Below, in pieces: positions 56,040-64,000 of a stretch of DNA of 64,000 nt. Made by a program: the position numbers and the translations under genes. How positions within the stretch are numbered: the first letter of the stretch is position 1; the number at the start of each line of letters is the position of its first letter. The stretch is from Svornostia abyssi (GTDB lineage: Bacteria > Actinomycetota > Thermoleophilia > Solirubrobacterales > Solirubrobacteraceae). Below the pieces are notes generated by a model, which saw only the letters and a program-made list of their open reading frames with translations, did no database searches and had not been told where the DNA came from. The stretch lies in contig CP088295.1 of assembly GCA_024666565.1 (NCBI GenBank), forward strand, positions 2,914,001-2,978,000, in the 5' to 3' direction.

Positions 56040-56139
56040 GAGCGGCCGGTGACGATAGCGGAACGGCGGTGGCGAGCAGGGGGTTGGCGCGCTAAATACA
56101 GATCGGTAACGTCGCATCGTCACGATCTGAGGAGGCGCT

Positions 56140-57189
56140 GTGTCGTCACGTCTATGGGCCGTCGCCCTCGGCCTGGGTCTGGCCGTGGGGCTGACACCGG
56201 CCGCATCGGCCGGGCCGTACGCACCCGGAGTGTCCCCGCCGTCCACCAACCACGTCGCTGCGCACTCGCGTCCGATGCCGAAGCTGACGGTCGCGAAGAC
56301 CGTCGTCCCGGTGGCGTTCCCGTGCACCGGCGGGAACACCTGTCGTGGTGAGCTGTGGCTGCCGCAGGGGGCGACGTCGCCGCCGCCGCCGGTCGTCGTG
56401 CTCGGTCACGGGTTCGCCCTACGCACCGCCGACAGCCTCGGCACGTACGCGACGCGCTTCGTGCAGGAGGGCATGGCCGCGCTGATGTTCGACTACCGCG
56501 GCTTCGGCGCGAGCACGGGGCTGCCGCGCGAGGTCGTCGACGGCTACCAGCACGTTCTGGACTTTCTGAGCGCCGTGCGGTTCGTCAAGACGCAGGGCTC
56601 GCTCGTCGACCCGTCACGCATCGGGCTGTTCGGGACGTCGTACTCCGGCGGCCACGTGCTCGTCGCCGCGGCGAAGCTGCGCACGGATCCGAGCCTGCGC
56701 GCGGTGATCTCACAGGTCCCGTTCGTCGACGGGATCTCCAGCACGCTCGCGATGCGCCCGTCGCTGATCCCGCAGGCTGCGGCGTACGCGGTCGCCGACC
56801 TGGCCGGGCAGTCGACCTACGTGCCCGTCGTCAACGACCGCGGCTTCGCGGCGTTCGACAACCCCGAGGACTGGGACGGCTACCGGGATCTCATCACGGA
56901 GGGCACCACGTTCCCCAACCGCGTGGCGGCACGCGTGTTCGCGTCACTGCCGGTATACCGGCCGATCGACTGGGTGCACCTCATCCGCACGCCGGTCCTG
57001 ATGATGGCCGGCGAGCGCGACACGCTCATCCCGGTCCGCGGGCCTCGCGCGGCGGCGGCCAAGCGCCGGCAGCACATCGAGTACGTCGAGCTCGCCGGGG
57101 CCACCCACTGGGACCCGTACGCGCTCCCGTTGTTCACGAGCGCGGCCGGGCGCCAGGCAGCGTTTCTGCGCGAGCGCCTGCAGCCGTAG
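56140..57189 (+). CDS. Secreted alpha/beta hydrolase
   Basis: A 349-aa protein with a signal peptide (residues 1-24, ending ASA-G). The fold shows VVVLGHGFALRTADSL, DYRGFGASTG, the nucleophile Ser in LFGTSYSGGHVL, the Asp in LMMAGERDTLIPV and the His in GATHWDPY. It resembles dienelactone-hydrolase-like or peptidase S9/S15-type esterases. GGAGG lies 5 bases before the GTG. It sits between tRNA-Leu and tRNA-Glu. Confidence 0.85.
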   Translation: MSSRLWAVALGLGLAVGLTPAASAGPYAPGVSPPSTNHVAAHSRPMPKLTVAKTVVPVAFPCTGGNTCRGELWLPQGATSPPPPVVVLGHGFALRTADSLGTYATRFVQEGMAALMFDYRGFGASTGLPREVVDGYQHVLDFLSAVRFVKTQGSLVDPSRIGLFGTSYSGGHVLVAAAKLRTDPSLRAVISQVPFVDGISSTLAMRPSLIPQAAAYAVADLAGQSTYVPVVNDRGFAAFDNPEDWDGYRDLITEGTTFPNRVAARVFASLPVYRPIDWVHLIRTPVLMMAGERDTLIPVRGPRAAAAKRRQHIEYVELAGATHWDPYALPLFTSAAGRQAAFLRERLQP

Positions 57190-57239
57190 AACGGCGGGGA
57201 CGGGGGCGGGGGAACCCGTGCTAAATTGCTCCGTCCATT

Positions 57240-57312
57240 GCCGCCATCGTCTAGGGGACTAGGACGCCGCCCTCTCACGGCGGAAACCGGGGTTCGAATC
57301 CCCGTGGCGGTA
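57240..57312 (+). tRNA. tRNA-Glu(CUC)
   Basis: A 73-nt tRNA. The acceptor stem is GCCGCCA/TGGCGGT with a G-U closing pair. The anticodon stem is CCGCC/GGCGG with loop CTCTCAC (CUC), and the T-loop is TTCGAAT. Confidence 0.95.
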
Positions 57313-57316
57313 CTCG

Positions 57317-57345
57317 AGAAGCTCCCGAGCTCCGGGGGCTTTTCT
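57317..57345 (+). terminator. Terminator after tRNA-Glu
   Basis: AGAAGCTCCCG-AGCT-CCGGGGGCTTTTCT forms a stem with a T4 tract directly after the tRNA. Confidence 0.8.
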
Positions 57346-57589
57346 CGTTCTGGCGTGCTGGCTGTCGGCGCCGGACCCGGTGCGGACCCTGAGCACACGC
57401 TGAGAAGGAGGTGCTGTCCGCCGTGGCGACAACACTTGGCGCGTGCCTTGCCCAAGGCTGATCGGTGCCGCTACGGCCAGACTGAGTCGATCCGCCGCCC
57501 GATGCGGTGGCCACGAACGCGACAGGTGCCGTCAGCTCCGAGGTCCAGTCCGCATGTGTTGTGGCGTCCGTCGACTCTTGACGGTCTGA

Positions 57590-58129
57590 ATGGCGATGCG
57601 CGCTTCTGCGGATTTCCCCGCGGATTTCTACTCCGTGGCTGCACAGTTGATCGCGTTGCTGTTCGTCTTGATCGCCGTCGAGCTTCGGTGGGTTGTGAAC
57701 CCGCTCGGCGGTGCGCGGCTAGGGTCAAACCCCGCGGATTGGTTGGTGCTGTCGTTTGCCGCGACAGGGGCGTTTGGACTCGTACTCTCCACTTCGCTTG
57801 CTGTCGGCATCGCACTGTTTGCGCTCTACGAGCAGGAGTCGAGCGCGGAGCAGGCAGCGGATCTCGCTGTCACAACCGGGTGTCTCATGTACGTCGCGGT
57901 CGCAACTGCGGTTGTGGGCATCCTTCTGACTGCGCACAACATGATCCCCCGCGCGTCGGCCAAGGTCGGTAGCGCGGAACCCCCGGGTCGCGGTGACTTC
58001 GACCGAAGCGCCAGCCCCGATACCGCTGCGCATGAGCGTGTCTTGCGCGCAGTCGGCGCGGTCAAGTTGACCGCCGTCGTTGGGACGTGGGTTCCTGTGG
58101 TGTACATGGCAGCGCGGTTCGTTTTGTGA
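57590..58129 (+). CDS. Four-helix membrane protein, unknown
   Basis: A 179-aa protein with four hydrophobic segments: near residues 15-33 (VAAQLIALLFVLIAVEL), 50-80, 93-113 and 155-176. A 35-residue polar loop rich in Ser/Pro/Arg lies between segments 3 and 4. I do not recognise the family. Base composition is lower in GC than in core genes, in line with the accessory character of this region. ATG 57596 is an alternative start. Confidence 0.55.
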   Translation: MAMRASADFPADFYSVAAQLIALLFVLIAVELRWVVNPLGGARLGSNPADWLVLSFAATGAFGLVLSTSLAVGIALFALYEQESSAEQAADLAVTTGCLMYVAVATAVVGILLTAHNMIPRASAKVGSAEPPGRGDFDRSASPDTAAHERVLRAVGAVKLTAVVGTWVPVVYMAARFVL

Positions 58130-58309
58130 GGTTTCGCGGCAACGAACGCAGCGCCAGATAGGCGTCGGGCGTTGGCTGATCGAGTCTTGTGAGGTGCCAC
58201 GCCAATACGACCCGAGCGCTTCTCGCGCGCGGGCGTTTCGCCGAGCTAGCTGAAAGGAAGGACGGGCAATCCGTTCGCCGTCGGGGCGGAACGCTACGGT
58301 CCCAGCATC

Positions 58310-59053
58310 GTGCTGCCGTTCCCGTTCTCCGGCGACGACCCTCCGCCGAAAGACCCGGACTCGCTGCCGACGAGTCATGACCCGTCGGGGCCGTGTACGC
58401 GGTGCGGTCGTGTCTCCAACTTCGATGTTGCCGGCTCCGCCGCGGTGACCTTCGACGGTCTGTACAGCGAAGGTCTGAGCGGTCGCGAACGGTCGTACAC
58501 CGAGCAGGTGAGCATTCTCGCTTGCCACGGGTGCGGCCACTGCATGGTCGTGGTCGAGGAGCAGTGGGTAGGCGACCAGCCGGTGCGAGACGGCGTCGTT
58601 CGGTCTGGCACGGTGTCCTGGCAGGGCATTCACTGGTGGCCAGCAGTCGGCGCGAGTGACATCGGACCTGAGGTGCCTGACGCGGTGCGGGAGGCTTATG
58701 CGGAAGGCGTTCGAGCGAACGCGGCCAACGCGCCTCGGGCCGCGGTCGTGATGTTCCGGCGCACCCTGGAGGCGATCGTTGACGACAGCGGGAGCGATGC
58801 CGCGAAGCGAGCCGCCAAGTCGAACCTCGCATCCGCCCTCAGGGTGATGGCCGACGAGGGAGCGCTCTATTCGCAGCTTGCTGATTGGGCTACTGAGGTG
58901 CGCCAGGTGGGAAATGCGGGCGCGCACTTCGACCCATTGGAGCCGCTCGACTCCGATGACGCGAAGGAACTCGGAAAGTTGCTTCGTGAGTTGCTGAAGT
59001 TCCTGTACGAACTTCCAGCCCAACTCGCCAAGCGGCGGGCGGCCCCGGGCTGA
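58310..59053 (+). CDS. DUF4145-domain protein with zinc ribbon
   Basis: A 247-aa protein. CTRCGRV and CHGCGHC form a four-Cys zinc site in the first 80 residues. The C-terminal domain (about 100-235) matches DUF4145: WPAVGASDIGPEVPDAVREAY, VVMFRRTLEAIVDD, and RQVGNAGAHFDP, the HEPN-like Arg...GNxxAH signature. DUF4145 proteins are often found with restriction or defence genes. GTG 58310 starts MLPFPFSGDD. Confidence 0.75.
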   Translation: MLPFPFSGDDPPPKDPDSLPTSHDPSGPCTRCGRVSNFDVAGSAAVTFDGLYSEGLSGRERSYTEQVSILACHGCGHCMVVVEEQWVGDQPVRDGVVRSGTVSWQGIHWWPAVGASDIGPEVPDAVREAYAEGVRANAANAPRAAVVMFRRTLEAIVDDSGSDAAKRAAKSNLASALRVMADEGALYSQLADWATEVRQVGNAGAHFDPLEPLDSDDAKELGKLLRELLKFLYELPAQLAKRRAAPG

Positions 59054-59269
59054 CCAACTGCCCTGCGCGCCGGGCGACGTGCAGCCAGACGGTACCGGTC
59101 GACCCGTGCGTACCCGTGGGTTTGTCCGTTCCAGGCCGTTGGGCGTGGCCGCTGCGGGCCGTAAGGCTGCGCCCGGCGACAGCGCACACCGCCGGGCACA
59201 CGTGGCTCAGGTTTGCCACGTTTGCGCGTGGTCGAGCACGGAGGCAGATAGACCACCGTCGTTGCGCTG

Positions 59270-59525
59270 CTAGCTCCGGGCGCGGACGCGAGGCATCTTC
59301 AGCCACGTGTTGCCGTCGACCTTGATGGATCGCTCGCCAGGGCGCGGGGTGACGCGGAGGTAGCCGCAGTTTACACCGCGGCCGTGACCTGAGGGTTGGA
59401 CTGGCTGACGTAGGTAAGCCCGACCACGACCCAGCGCCCGCGCCGCGCGGTTGCCTCGGCGGCGGCGAGGAGCACGTCGTTACTGGTCTGGGCTGGGGAT
59501 CCCGAGGTGGCCTTGCAGACTGCAT
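59270..59525 (-). pseudogene. Small gene broken by two one-base deletions
   Basis: ATG 59525 follows a good AAGGAG. Three frames joined in order give a coherent ~85-aa protein: MQS, then CKATSGSPAQTSNDVLLAAA...WVVVGLTYVSQSNPQVTAAV, then NCGYLRVTPRPGERSIKVDG-NTWLKMP to TAG. One missing base near 59520 and one near 59372 would restore a single frame. Family unknown. Confidence 0.4.
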
Positions 59526-59952
59526 GTTGGCTCCTTCTACCTCGATGAGTGGAAGGAGCCGAGCGCTCGACTCGTATCACACGGTACGCGCTCTCGCGCC
59601 GCGCGGAAGGCGGCTAGACGGCCGCCTTGGGGCGCTACATGCCTGGGGCGGTCGAAGGCGGGCGGCATCGGACTTGGCGCTTGCGCGCCAAGTTGGCGAC
59701 GTGCCACGCGGATCCGGGATTCCCTTGCAAGTTCGGGGACTGTTGCTCGCAAAGAGCGGGAACTTGCCGACGAAAGCAACACTGAGACGTCCGGTGCGCG
59801 GTGCATTCTCCACCGCAACCGCGTTCCTGATCCCCGAACGTTCCGCCTTCCTTAGCCTGACTTCGAGGCGTCGTGTCCGACGGCCTCCGTAGCTTCGTGC
59901 GCGAATCCGTGCCCGCCTTCGTAGGGCGCGGCTACAGGAAGGAGCGGCATCT
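59526..59952. other. Gene-free stretch
   Basis: About 430 bp with no recognisable gene. The RBS of the broken small gene and the upstream region of the DUF6941 gene fall here. Confidence 0.4.
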
Positions 59953-60411
59953 ATGAATGCCGAGACCCCCGAGCGGGGGATGAAGGTCACGATGATGCTC
60001 TGCGACTACGTCGCGGCTCCCGATGGGAAGCTGACGATCGTCGGAGGGGGTTGGTCCGTGACCGGGCCACAGCCGGTGCCTTTCGGCATCGCGGTGACGT
60101 TCGAGGTGCCGTGGAATCTGACGAACCAGCGGCATGCATTCCGGTTCGAGTTGATCGACCCGGACGGTAATGGTGTCGTCCCCCTCGGGGGTAGCGAGCC
60201 GGTCATCATCGAAGGTGACTTCGAGGTCGGCCGCCCGCCCGGCGCTCGCGTCGGGACGTCGTTCCCGTTCCCGCTCCCGATCAACAGCGGGCCGATGCCG
60301 CTGGCGCCCGGCGGTCACTACGAGTGGCGGCTGTTCGTCAACGGTCAGACCCACGAGGACTGGCGGCTCGCGTTCAGCACGCGGCCGGATGCCCAGTCCA
60401 ACGCCGCCTAG
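59953..60411 (+). CDS. DUF6941 family protein
   Basis: A 152-aa protein with the family pattern MKVTMMLCDYVAAPDGKLTI-VGGGWSVTGPQP and AVTFEVPWNLTNQRHAFRFEL. It is a predicted all-beta soluble protein of unknown function. A consensus GGAAGGAG precedes the ATG. It appears to be a single gene. Confidence 0.75.
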   Translation: MNAETPERGMKVTMMLCDYVAAPDGKLTIVGGGWSVTGPQPVPFGIAVTFEVPWNLTNQRHAFRFELIDPDGNGVVPLGGSEPVIIEGDFEVGRPPGARVGTSFPFPLPINSGPMPLAPGGHYEWRLFVNGQTHEDWRLAFSTRPDAQSNAA

Positions 60412-60654
60412 TTCGCTAGTCCCGAACTAGGCGTAGATGGGGGGCGCTTGGCGCCCGGAGTCGCAGCACTGGCGGGAACCGTGTAGGTCGGGGTGTTTGC
60501 CGACACCCCGAGGTTGCCGCCGGTGTTGACGCTGACGTACGAGGTTCCCGTGGAATTGGTGATCCGCATCGTGGGGGGCATCGCGGCAGCCATTCGACGG
60601 CGGAAAGGTATTCCCTTTGGCGGTCGGCTGTCCATCCGGTAGTGGTTCAAGCCT
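60412..60654 (-). other. Stretch with one doubtful small ORF
   Basis: The frame 60408-60650 on the minus strand encodes MRITNSTGTSYVSVNTGGNL and further Ser/Thr/Asn-rich sequence. It could be a small real protein or chance; it overlaps the DUF6941 stop by 4 bp. Confidence 0.25.
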
Positions 60655-61289
60655 CGGCTGCGCTTGCGTGGATGGCGTCGAGATCGCGCACGAGGGCTGA
60701 TCCGCCGCCGGGAGGATGTGCCCGTAGACGTTCAACGTGGTCGTGATCGAGATGCTCCTGGGCGAGCTTCGCGTCCGCGCCGGTGAAGATGATGAGCACG
60801 GCTGGCGCAGGTGCGTCGCAGGTCGCGGAGGCGGAGTGCGCTTGTCGCCGGAGAGCACCCCCGTGCCGGGCGGAAAGCGTGCCCCCATAAACACCGTGTG
60901 GTTGATCGGCGTCCGGCCTCGGTGGCGAACACGGGTCCTCTGGTCGATGCCGCCGGGTGTGGGTGCGGTGAGGTGCTCGCTGAGCATCTCCCAGATGCGC
61001 GGGGTAGGCTGATGGAGCCCGGGCGTTCTGCTCTCAAGCGGCGCGACCTCGCGCCCGAGTGCGCCCACTGTCCGGCCGGGCGTCTTGCGCCGTGGCGTAG
61101 CACTTGGCCGGCCGCCGCACGTGGATCCCGCTGTGAAGCAGCCCACGTCCCGGCGGCGCAGCGCCCGAAGCTCGCCGGCGCGCACGCCCGTGTCGGCGGT
61201 GACCTACACCGCCAGTTGCTACCCGTCGTGGGGCAGGGCCTCGGCCAGCATGCGGACCTTGCCGACGTCGGAAATCGACATGTCCGGCT
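60655..61289 (-). pseudogene. Decayed tyrosine recombinase
   Basis: Catalytic-domain fragments lie in order but in several frames: MSISDVGKVRMLAEALPHDG followed by two in-frame TAG codons, VTADTGVRAGELRALRRRDV (box I Arg), LRDLRRTCAS (box II), IIFTGADAKLAQEHLDH, and TTLNVYGHILPAADQ with the nucleophile Tyr. Multiple stops and shifts mean a true pseudogene, unlike the single-base breaks elsewhere. It probably marks an old integration event. Confidence 0.75.
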
Positions 61290-61331
61290 GCTCGGCGGGC
61301 GGGAGCTTGGGTCCTACCCCAGGGCGCCCGG

Positions 61332-61595
61332 CTACTGGATCGCGGCGATGAAGTCGTCGACGATCTCGCGGGGCGTGCCCGTCGAGAAGTACGGCGAGTG
61401 CGTCCGCTTGATCGTGTCGAGCGAGTCGGCTCCGACGAGGACGATCTCATGCGTCCCGGCAGGGCCGAGTTCGTCCTCGAGTCGCGTGTACGCGACGTTT
61501 GCGGCGTCCATGTCCTCATCGAACGGGTGGACCTCGACGTGACGCTGGGTCATGTCGTAGACGAGGATGAAGTAGCGCGTGGGTCCGTTGCTCAT
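61332..61595 (-). CDS. Small partner protein of the RelA/SpoT-domain gene (putative antitoxin)
   Basis: An 87-aa acidic protein: TRYFILVYDMTQRHVEVHPF then THEIVLVGADSLDTIKRTHSPYF, and a C-terminal helix PREIVDDFIAAI. The alpha/beta pattern is compact and I know no named domain for it. The ATG overlaps the TGA of the RelA/SpoT-domain gene (ATGA), so the two are translationally coupled. Order and size fit the neutralising partner of a small-alarmone-synthetase toxin; this is an inference. Confidence 0.65.
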   Translation of the reverse strand: MSNGPTRYFILVYDMTQRHVEVHPFDEDMDAANVAYTRLEDELGPAGTHEIVLVGADSLDTIKRTHSPYFSTGTPREIVDDFIAAIQ

Positions 61596-62335
61596 ACGAT
61601 CTTCCCTCCCGTGTTCGACAGGTCGAGGATTGGCCTTAGCGAGGAGTTCAGCGCATCGACAAGGGTAGGTCTGTCGACCACGCCTAATTCGTACTGTCGC
61701 ATATCGGCGGCGGCGGCCGCCACCGCTTCCACTGCCCAGTCGGGTGCGCGGCCTTGCTTCATGCCTAGGCCCGTCGCCTTATCGAGTTCTTCTACAAGCT
61801 GCGCCCAGTTGTGTTGCACGGTGGTCCTGAACTGGATCTCGATGAGGACGCCGCGCTTCCTCACGATGACGTGCTTGGCGCGGTAGCCGTCCTTCCTCTG
61901 GACGGCCGCCACGTAGTCATCGATGTCCACGATGTCCCACGTTCCGCGCTTCGCGCGCTGCTCGATGGAGGCGATGGCGGCGTCCACGGTCTCCTGGTCC
62001 AGGAAGATTGCGCGGCAGCCGCCGATGTCCTGCATCCGGGCGAGGTTGGTCCCGGGCAGTCGGCAGAGCTTGTCGCGGATCGTCGCCATCTGCTTCAGGC
62101 GCTGGCCCGCGTCATACCAGGACCCGGCGGCTGCCTTCTGGGCATGGTGGCGAAGGCCCATCGCGACGTTGGTGAGCGGGTAACTGTGGCAGGCACGGAA
62201 GGCGCGAACGATCTCTAGGTGCTCGCGGAACGCGTCGTCCGGGATGACCTCTCCGGCGGACGCACGGCGGAGCGCATCACCCGCCTTGTTGATGCGTTTC
62301 TTCGACGCTGGCAGTTGCACCACGTCCGCGCTCAC
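61592..62335 (-). CDS. RelA/SpoT nucleotidyltransferase-domain protein (toxSAS-like)
   Basis: A 247-aa protein. The synthetase fold shows SKKRINKAGDALR, SYPLTNVAMGLRHHA, the substrate-binding MQDIGGCRAIF, the KDGYRAKHVIV strand, and the catalytic EIQFRTTVQHNWAQLVEELD. It has no HD hydrolase, TGS or ACT domains. It could make or transfer pyrophosphate to nucleotides or tRNA, as toxSAS toxins do. GTG 62335 is the only start that includes the complete N-terminal helix; the longer open frame upstream is a shadow. It is coupled to the 87-aa gene. Confidence 0.8.
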   Translation of the reverse strand: MSADVVQLPASKKRINKAGDALRRASAGEVIPDDAFREHLEIVRAFRACHSYPLTNVAMGLRHHAQKAAAGSWYDAGQRLKQMATIRDKLCRLPGTNLARMQDIGGCRAIFLDQETVDAAIASIEQRAKRGTWDIVDIDDYVAAVQRKDGYRAKHVIVRKRGVLIEIQFRTTVQHNWAQLVEELDKATGLGMKQGRAPDWAVEAVAAAAADMRQYELGVVDRPTLVDALNSSLRPILDLSNTGGKIV

Positions 62336-62435
62336 GGCGGCGGACTGTAGACGGCTGCACAGACGCTCCCGGCCTCTGCCGCCCACGCACCTAGCGCGGC
62401 CAGGGTGGCGTGCGACGGCCACGGTGGCGGTACTG

Positions 62436-62466
62436 ACGAAAGCCCCGGCCGCCCCGGGGCTTTCGT
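62436..62466 (-). terminator. Terminator of the secreted-paralogue gene
   Basis: ACGAAAGCCCCGG-CCGC-CCCGGGGCTTTCGT is a long stem with A and T tracts on both sides, so it can act in either direction. Confidence 0.8.
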
Positions 62467-62481
62467 CGTTCCCGGCTCGAA

Positions 62482-63375
62482 CTAGCGATCGAGCTGGTAC
62501 GTGATGTTCAGGAACGTCAGACCGACGTTCGGCACCGTGCTCGACACGCAGGCCAGGAAGTTCACGGGCAGGCGCGGGGTGGCGCTCCCGTAGAGGGTCT
62601 TCAGCTGGTCGGCGGTCAGGCTCGCACGCGGCGCGACGGTGATCGTCGCGTCGGCGTTGGCGCAGTCGGCGGTCGACTTGCCCGGCTTGACGAACCGCAG
62701 CGTGTTCGCGTCGCTTGCGTTCTGAACGGTCAGGAGCTTGCCCTGGGTGCCGCCGCCGAACGAGCCGGCGAACGGGATGAAGCCCTGGATGACCGGCTGC
62801 GGGGTCAGCGGGACGCTGAAGGACTGCACCGGCGCCGTCGTCGCCGTCTCGAACCAGCCAAGATTGATGCCGTAGTTCTTGAACTGGTAGTCGAGGTACT
62901 TGCCGGCCTGCGTGTTGAACAGCGCGAACTTCGCGCCGCTCTGGGCGTGGACCTGCCACTGGGCGCTCTGCGTCTTGCTCCACTCGAGCTCGGCCTTCCA
63001 GATGCCGCGCTTCTTGAAGACGACGTAGCGCTTGGTCTTCGTGTTGTAGAGCGAGAGGTTCTCGGTCTCCGTGACCGGCCGCTTGCGGTGGTCGCGGATG
63101 TTTGAGCTGGCGGTGGCGGCGCGGAACTCGAACTGGCCGCCGCTCGACGTCCAGTCGAGGTCGATGCCGAACGTGCGGTTGCCGTAGCCGAGCTGCTTGC
63201 CGACTTCGTTGTTGAACAGACTGATCGGGGTCGCGGTCTTGATGCTGTTGAGGTTCTTCGCCGTCCATTGGACGGCGCCCGGCGGTGTCTCGGCCTGCGC
63301 TGCCGCCGGCGCGAACGCGGCGGTGAGAGCGACGAGCAGGGCGGGGATGATGCGGTGGAACGTGAAGCGGAACAT
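62482..63375 (-). CDS. Secreted hypothetical protein, tandem paralogue 1
   Basis: A 297-aa protein with a signal peptide (residues 1-28, ending AQA-E). Repeats of the form FNxxxxxxLxYxxxxxGIxLxW occur at about residues 50-75, 100-120 and 150-175 (LFNNEVGKQLGYG, LYNTKTKRYVVF, LFNTQAGKYLDYQ), reminiscent of a lectin-like or fascin-like beta-trefoil. Two Cys lie in the C-terminal part (TADCANAD and FLACVSS). It is followed by a strong terminator. A second paralogue starts upstream. Confidence 0.75.
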   Translation of the reverse strand: MFRFTFHRIIPALLVALTAAFAPAAAQAETPPGAVQWTAKNLNSIKTATPISLFNNEVGKQLGYGNRTFGIDLDWTSSGGQFEFRAATASSNIRDHRKRPVTETENLSLYNTKTKRYVVFKKRGIWKAELEWSKTQSAQWQVHAQSGAKFALFNTQAGKYLDYQFKNYGINLGWFETATTAPVQSFSVPLTPQPVIQGFIPFAGSFGGGTQGKLLTVQNASDANTLRFVKPGKSTADCANADATITVAPRASLTADQLKTLYGSATPRLPVNFLACVSSTVPNVGLTFLNITYQLDR

Positions 63376-63529
63376 GAGGTCTCCCGGTTGGTCGGTGAAT
63401 GGGATGACCACAGCTTCCGGTCGGCTTACGGCCCGCTGCGTTCGGTCGCGGACGCTGGCTGTGTCGGCTATCTGACAGTGGCCGACGGCCTCGCCGCCGC
63501 CCCTCGCGGCGGCGACGAGGCCGGAGCTT

Positions 63530-64000
63530 CTACCCGCGCTGAACGTCGACGCTCAGGGGCACGCTGAAGCTCACGCGCTCACCCTGCGCGACGCACGCCA
63601 CGACACGCAGCGGCAGGCGCGGCGTCTCGCTGCCGAACAGCGACTTGATGTCGCCGGGCTTCAGGCTCTGGCCCGCGGGGACCATGATCGTGAAGTTCGG
63701 CACGGCGCAGTCCTGCGTCGTCTTGCCCGGCCGCACGAAGCGCACGAGGTTGCCGGAGCGGTCGTTGCGGATCGCCGTGACCTTCCCGGCGGCCCCGATG
63801 TCGAGCGTCCCGACGAGCAAGTGGAAGCCGCCGAACGGCTGCTGCACGGGCAGGCTCAGGATCTTCGTCTCGGGCGGGAGCTTCGCCCATCCGAGGTTGA
63901 TGCCGAGCGTCTTGCGCTCGTAGACGAGGTGGCTCTGGGCCTTCTCGTTGAACAACGCGAGCTTGCCGTCGAACTGCCGGTCGACCTTCCACTGAAAGCC
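63530..64000 (-). CDS. Secreted hypothetical protein, tandem paralogue 2 (N-terminus outside window)
   Basis: The 156 C-terminal residues are visible. LFNEKAQSHLVYERKTLGIN-LGW, the NLVRFVRPGKTTQDCAVPNF segment and LFGSETPRLPLRVVACVA align with the downstream paralogue over the whole length, including both Cys. The pair arose by tandem duplication. The frame is open to the window edge. Confidence 0.75.
   Translation of the reverse strand, partial: GFQWKVDRQFDGKLALFNEKAQSHLVYERKTLGINLGWAKLPPETKILSLPVQQPFGGFHLLVGTLDIGAAGKVTAIRNDRSGNLVRFVRPGKTTQDCAVPNFTIMVPAGQSLKPGDIKSLFGSETPRLPLRVVACVAQGERVSFSVPLSVDVQRG

Noticed and set aside
61592-63268. 558-codon frame running from the RelA/SpoT gene upstream
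   Set aside because: The upstream 300 codons are antisense-frame shadow of the secreted paralogue and pass through its terminator. The GTG at 62335 gives a complete synthetase domain.

Overview
The window comes from a very GC-rich actinobacterium, most likely a member of the class Thermoleophilia (Solirubrobacterales; Conexibacter/Solirubrobacter/Baekduia-like). This placement is an inference. It rests on base composition and on families typical of that group: large secreted Cys-paired repeat proteins, short secreted clan-A glycosidase-like proteins, free-standing HTH-LAGLIDADG endonucleases, and remnants of the 'ALVVALIALFVALGG' membrane-start family. No rRNA or other phylogenetic marker is present.

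Layout. (1) 1-13.6 kb: tRNA-Leu(CAA), tRNA-Leu(UAG), an OhrR-like regulator with a DoxX-like protein, a subtilase, an IclR-GMC oxidoreductase-aldehyde dehydrogenase operon, a J-domain/SGNH-hydrolase operon, a secreted lipase, and a LAGLIDADG gene beside tRNA-Trp. (2) 13.7-15.7 kb: a glycosidase-like secreted protein, an enoyl-CoA-reductase-like SDR, tRNA-Gly and tRNA-Pro. (3) 15.74-21.0 kb: a ~5.3 kb integrative element in the 3' end of tRNA-Pro, with att repeats, arm-type repeats at both ends, an Xis-like protein and a tyrosine integrase. (4) 21-36.2 kb: lipid and isoprenoid-type metabolism (FAD desaturase-like enzyme, MpaB-like oxygenase with a divergent TetR, WS/DGAT acyltransferase, acyl-CoA ligase, and an acyl-CoA dehydrogenase/APH-kinase/SDR operon). 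(5) 36.2-48.9 kb: envelope genes: two ~1000-residue secreted paralogues, a membrane Ser/Thr kinase convergent with a PASTA lipoprotein, a glycosidase-like protein, an FkbM methyltransferase, a thioesterase, a hydrolase and a lipocalin. (6) 49-62.4 kb: an accessory region with hairpin repeats, an IS110 element with a candidate bridge RNA, a ~990-aa NACHT NTPase, tRNA-Leu(CAG), tRNA-Glu, DUF4145 and DUF6941 proteins, a decayed integrase, and a RelA/SpoT-domain gene overlapping a small partner gene (toxin-antitoxin-like). (7) 62.5-64 kb: two tandem secreted paralogues, the second cut by the window edge.

A recurrent feature is the single-base frameshift in G/C runs or in GCCCGGC where GCCGGC would restore the frame. 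It affects GMC oxidoreductase, SNF2-like helicase, integrase, acyl-CoA ligase, APH kinase, one large secreted protein and the NACHT gene. The proteins are otherwise intact, so many of these breaks are probably consensus errors.

The most interesting non-standard signals are: two HTH/LAGLIDADG genes each placed just downstream of a tRNA with a LexA-type SOS box at the start; a shared operator linking a TetR/MpaB divergent promoter to a flavoenzyme promoter 3.4 kb away; the toxSAS-like pair; the NACHT gene beside IS110; and a scar where two truncated genes meet end to end.
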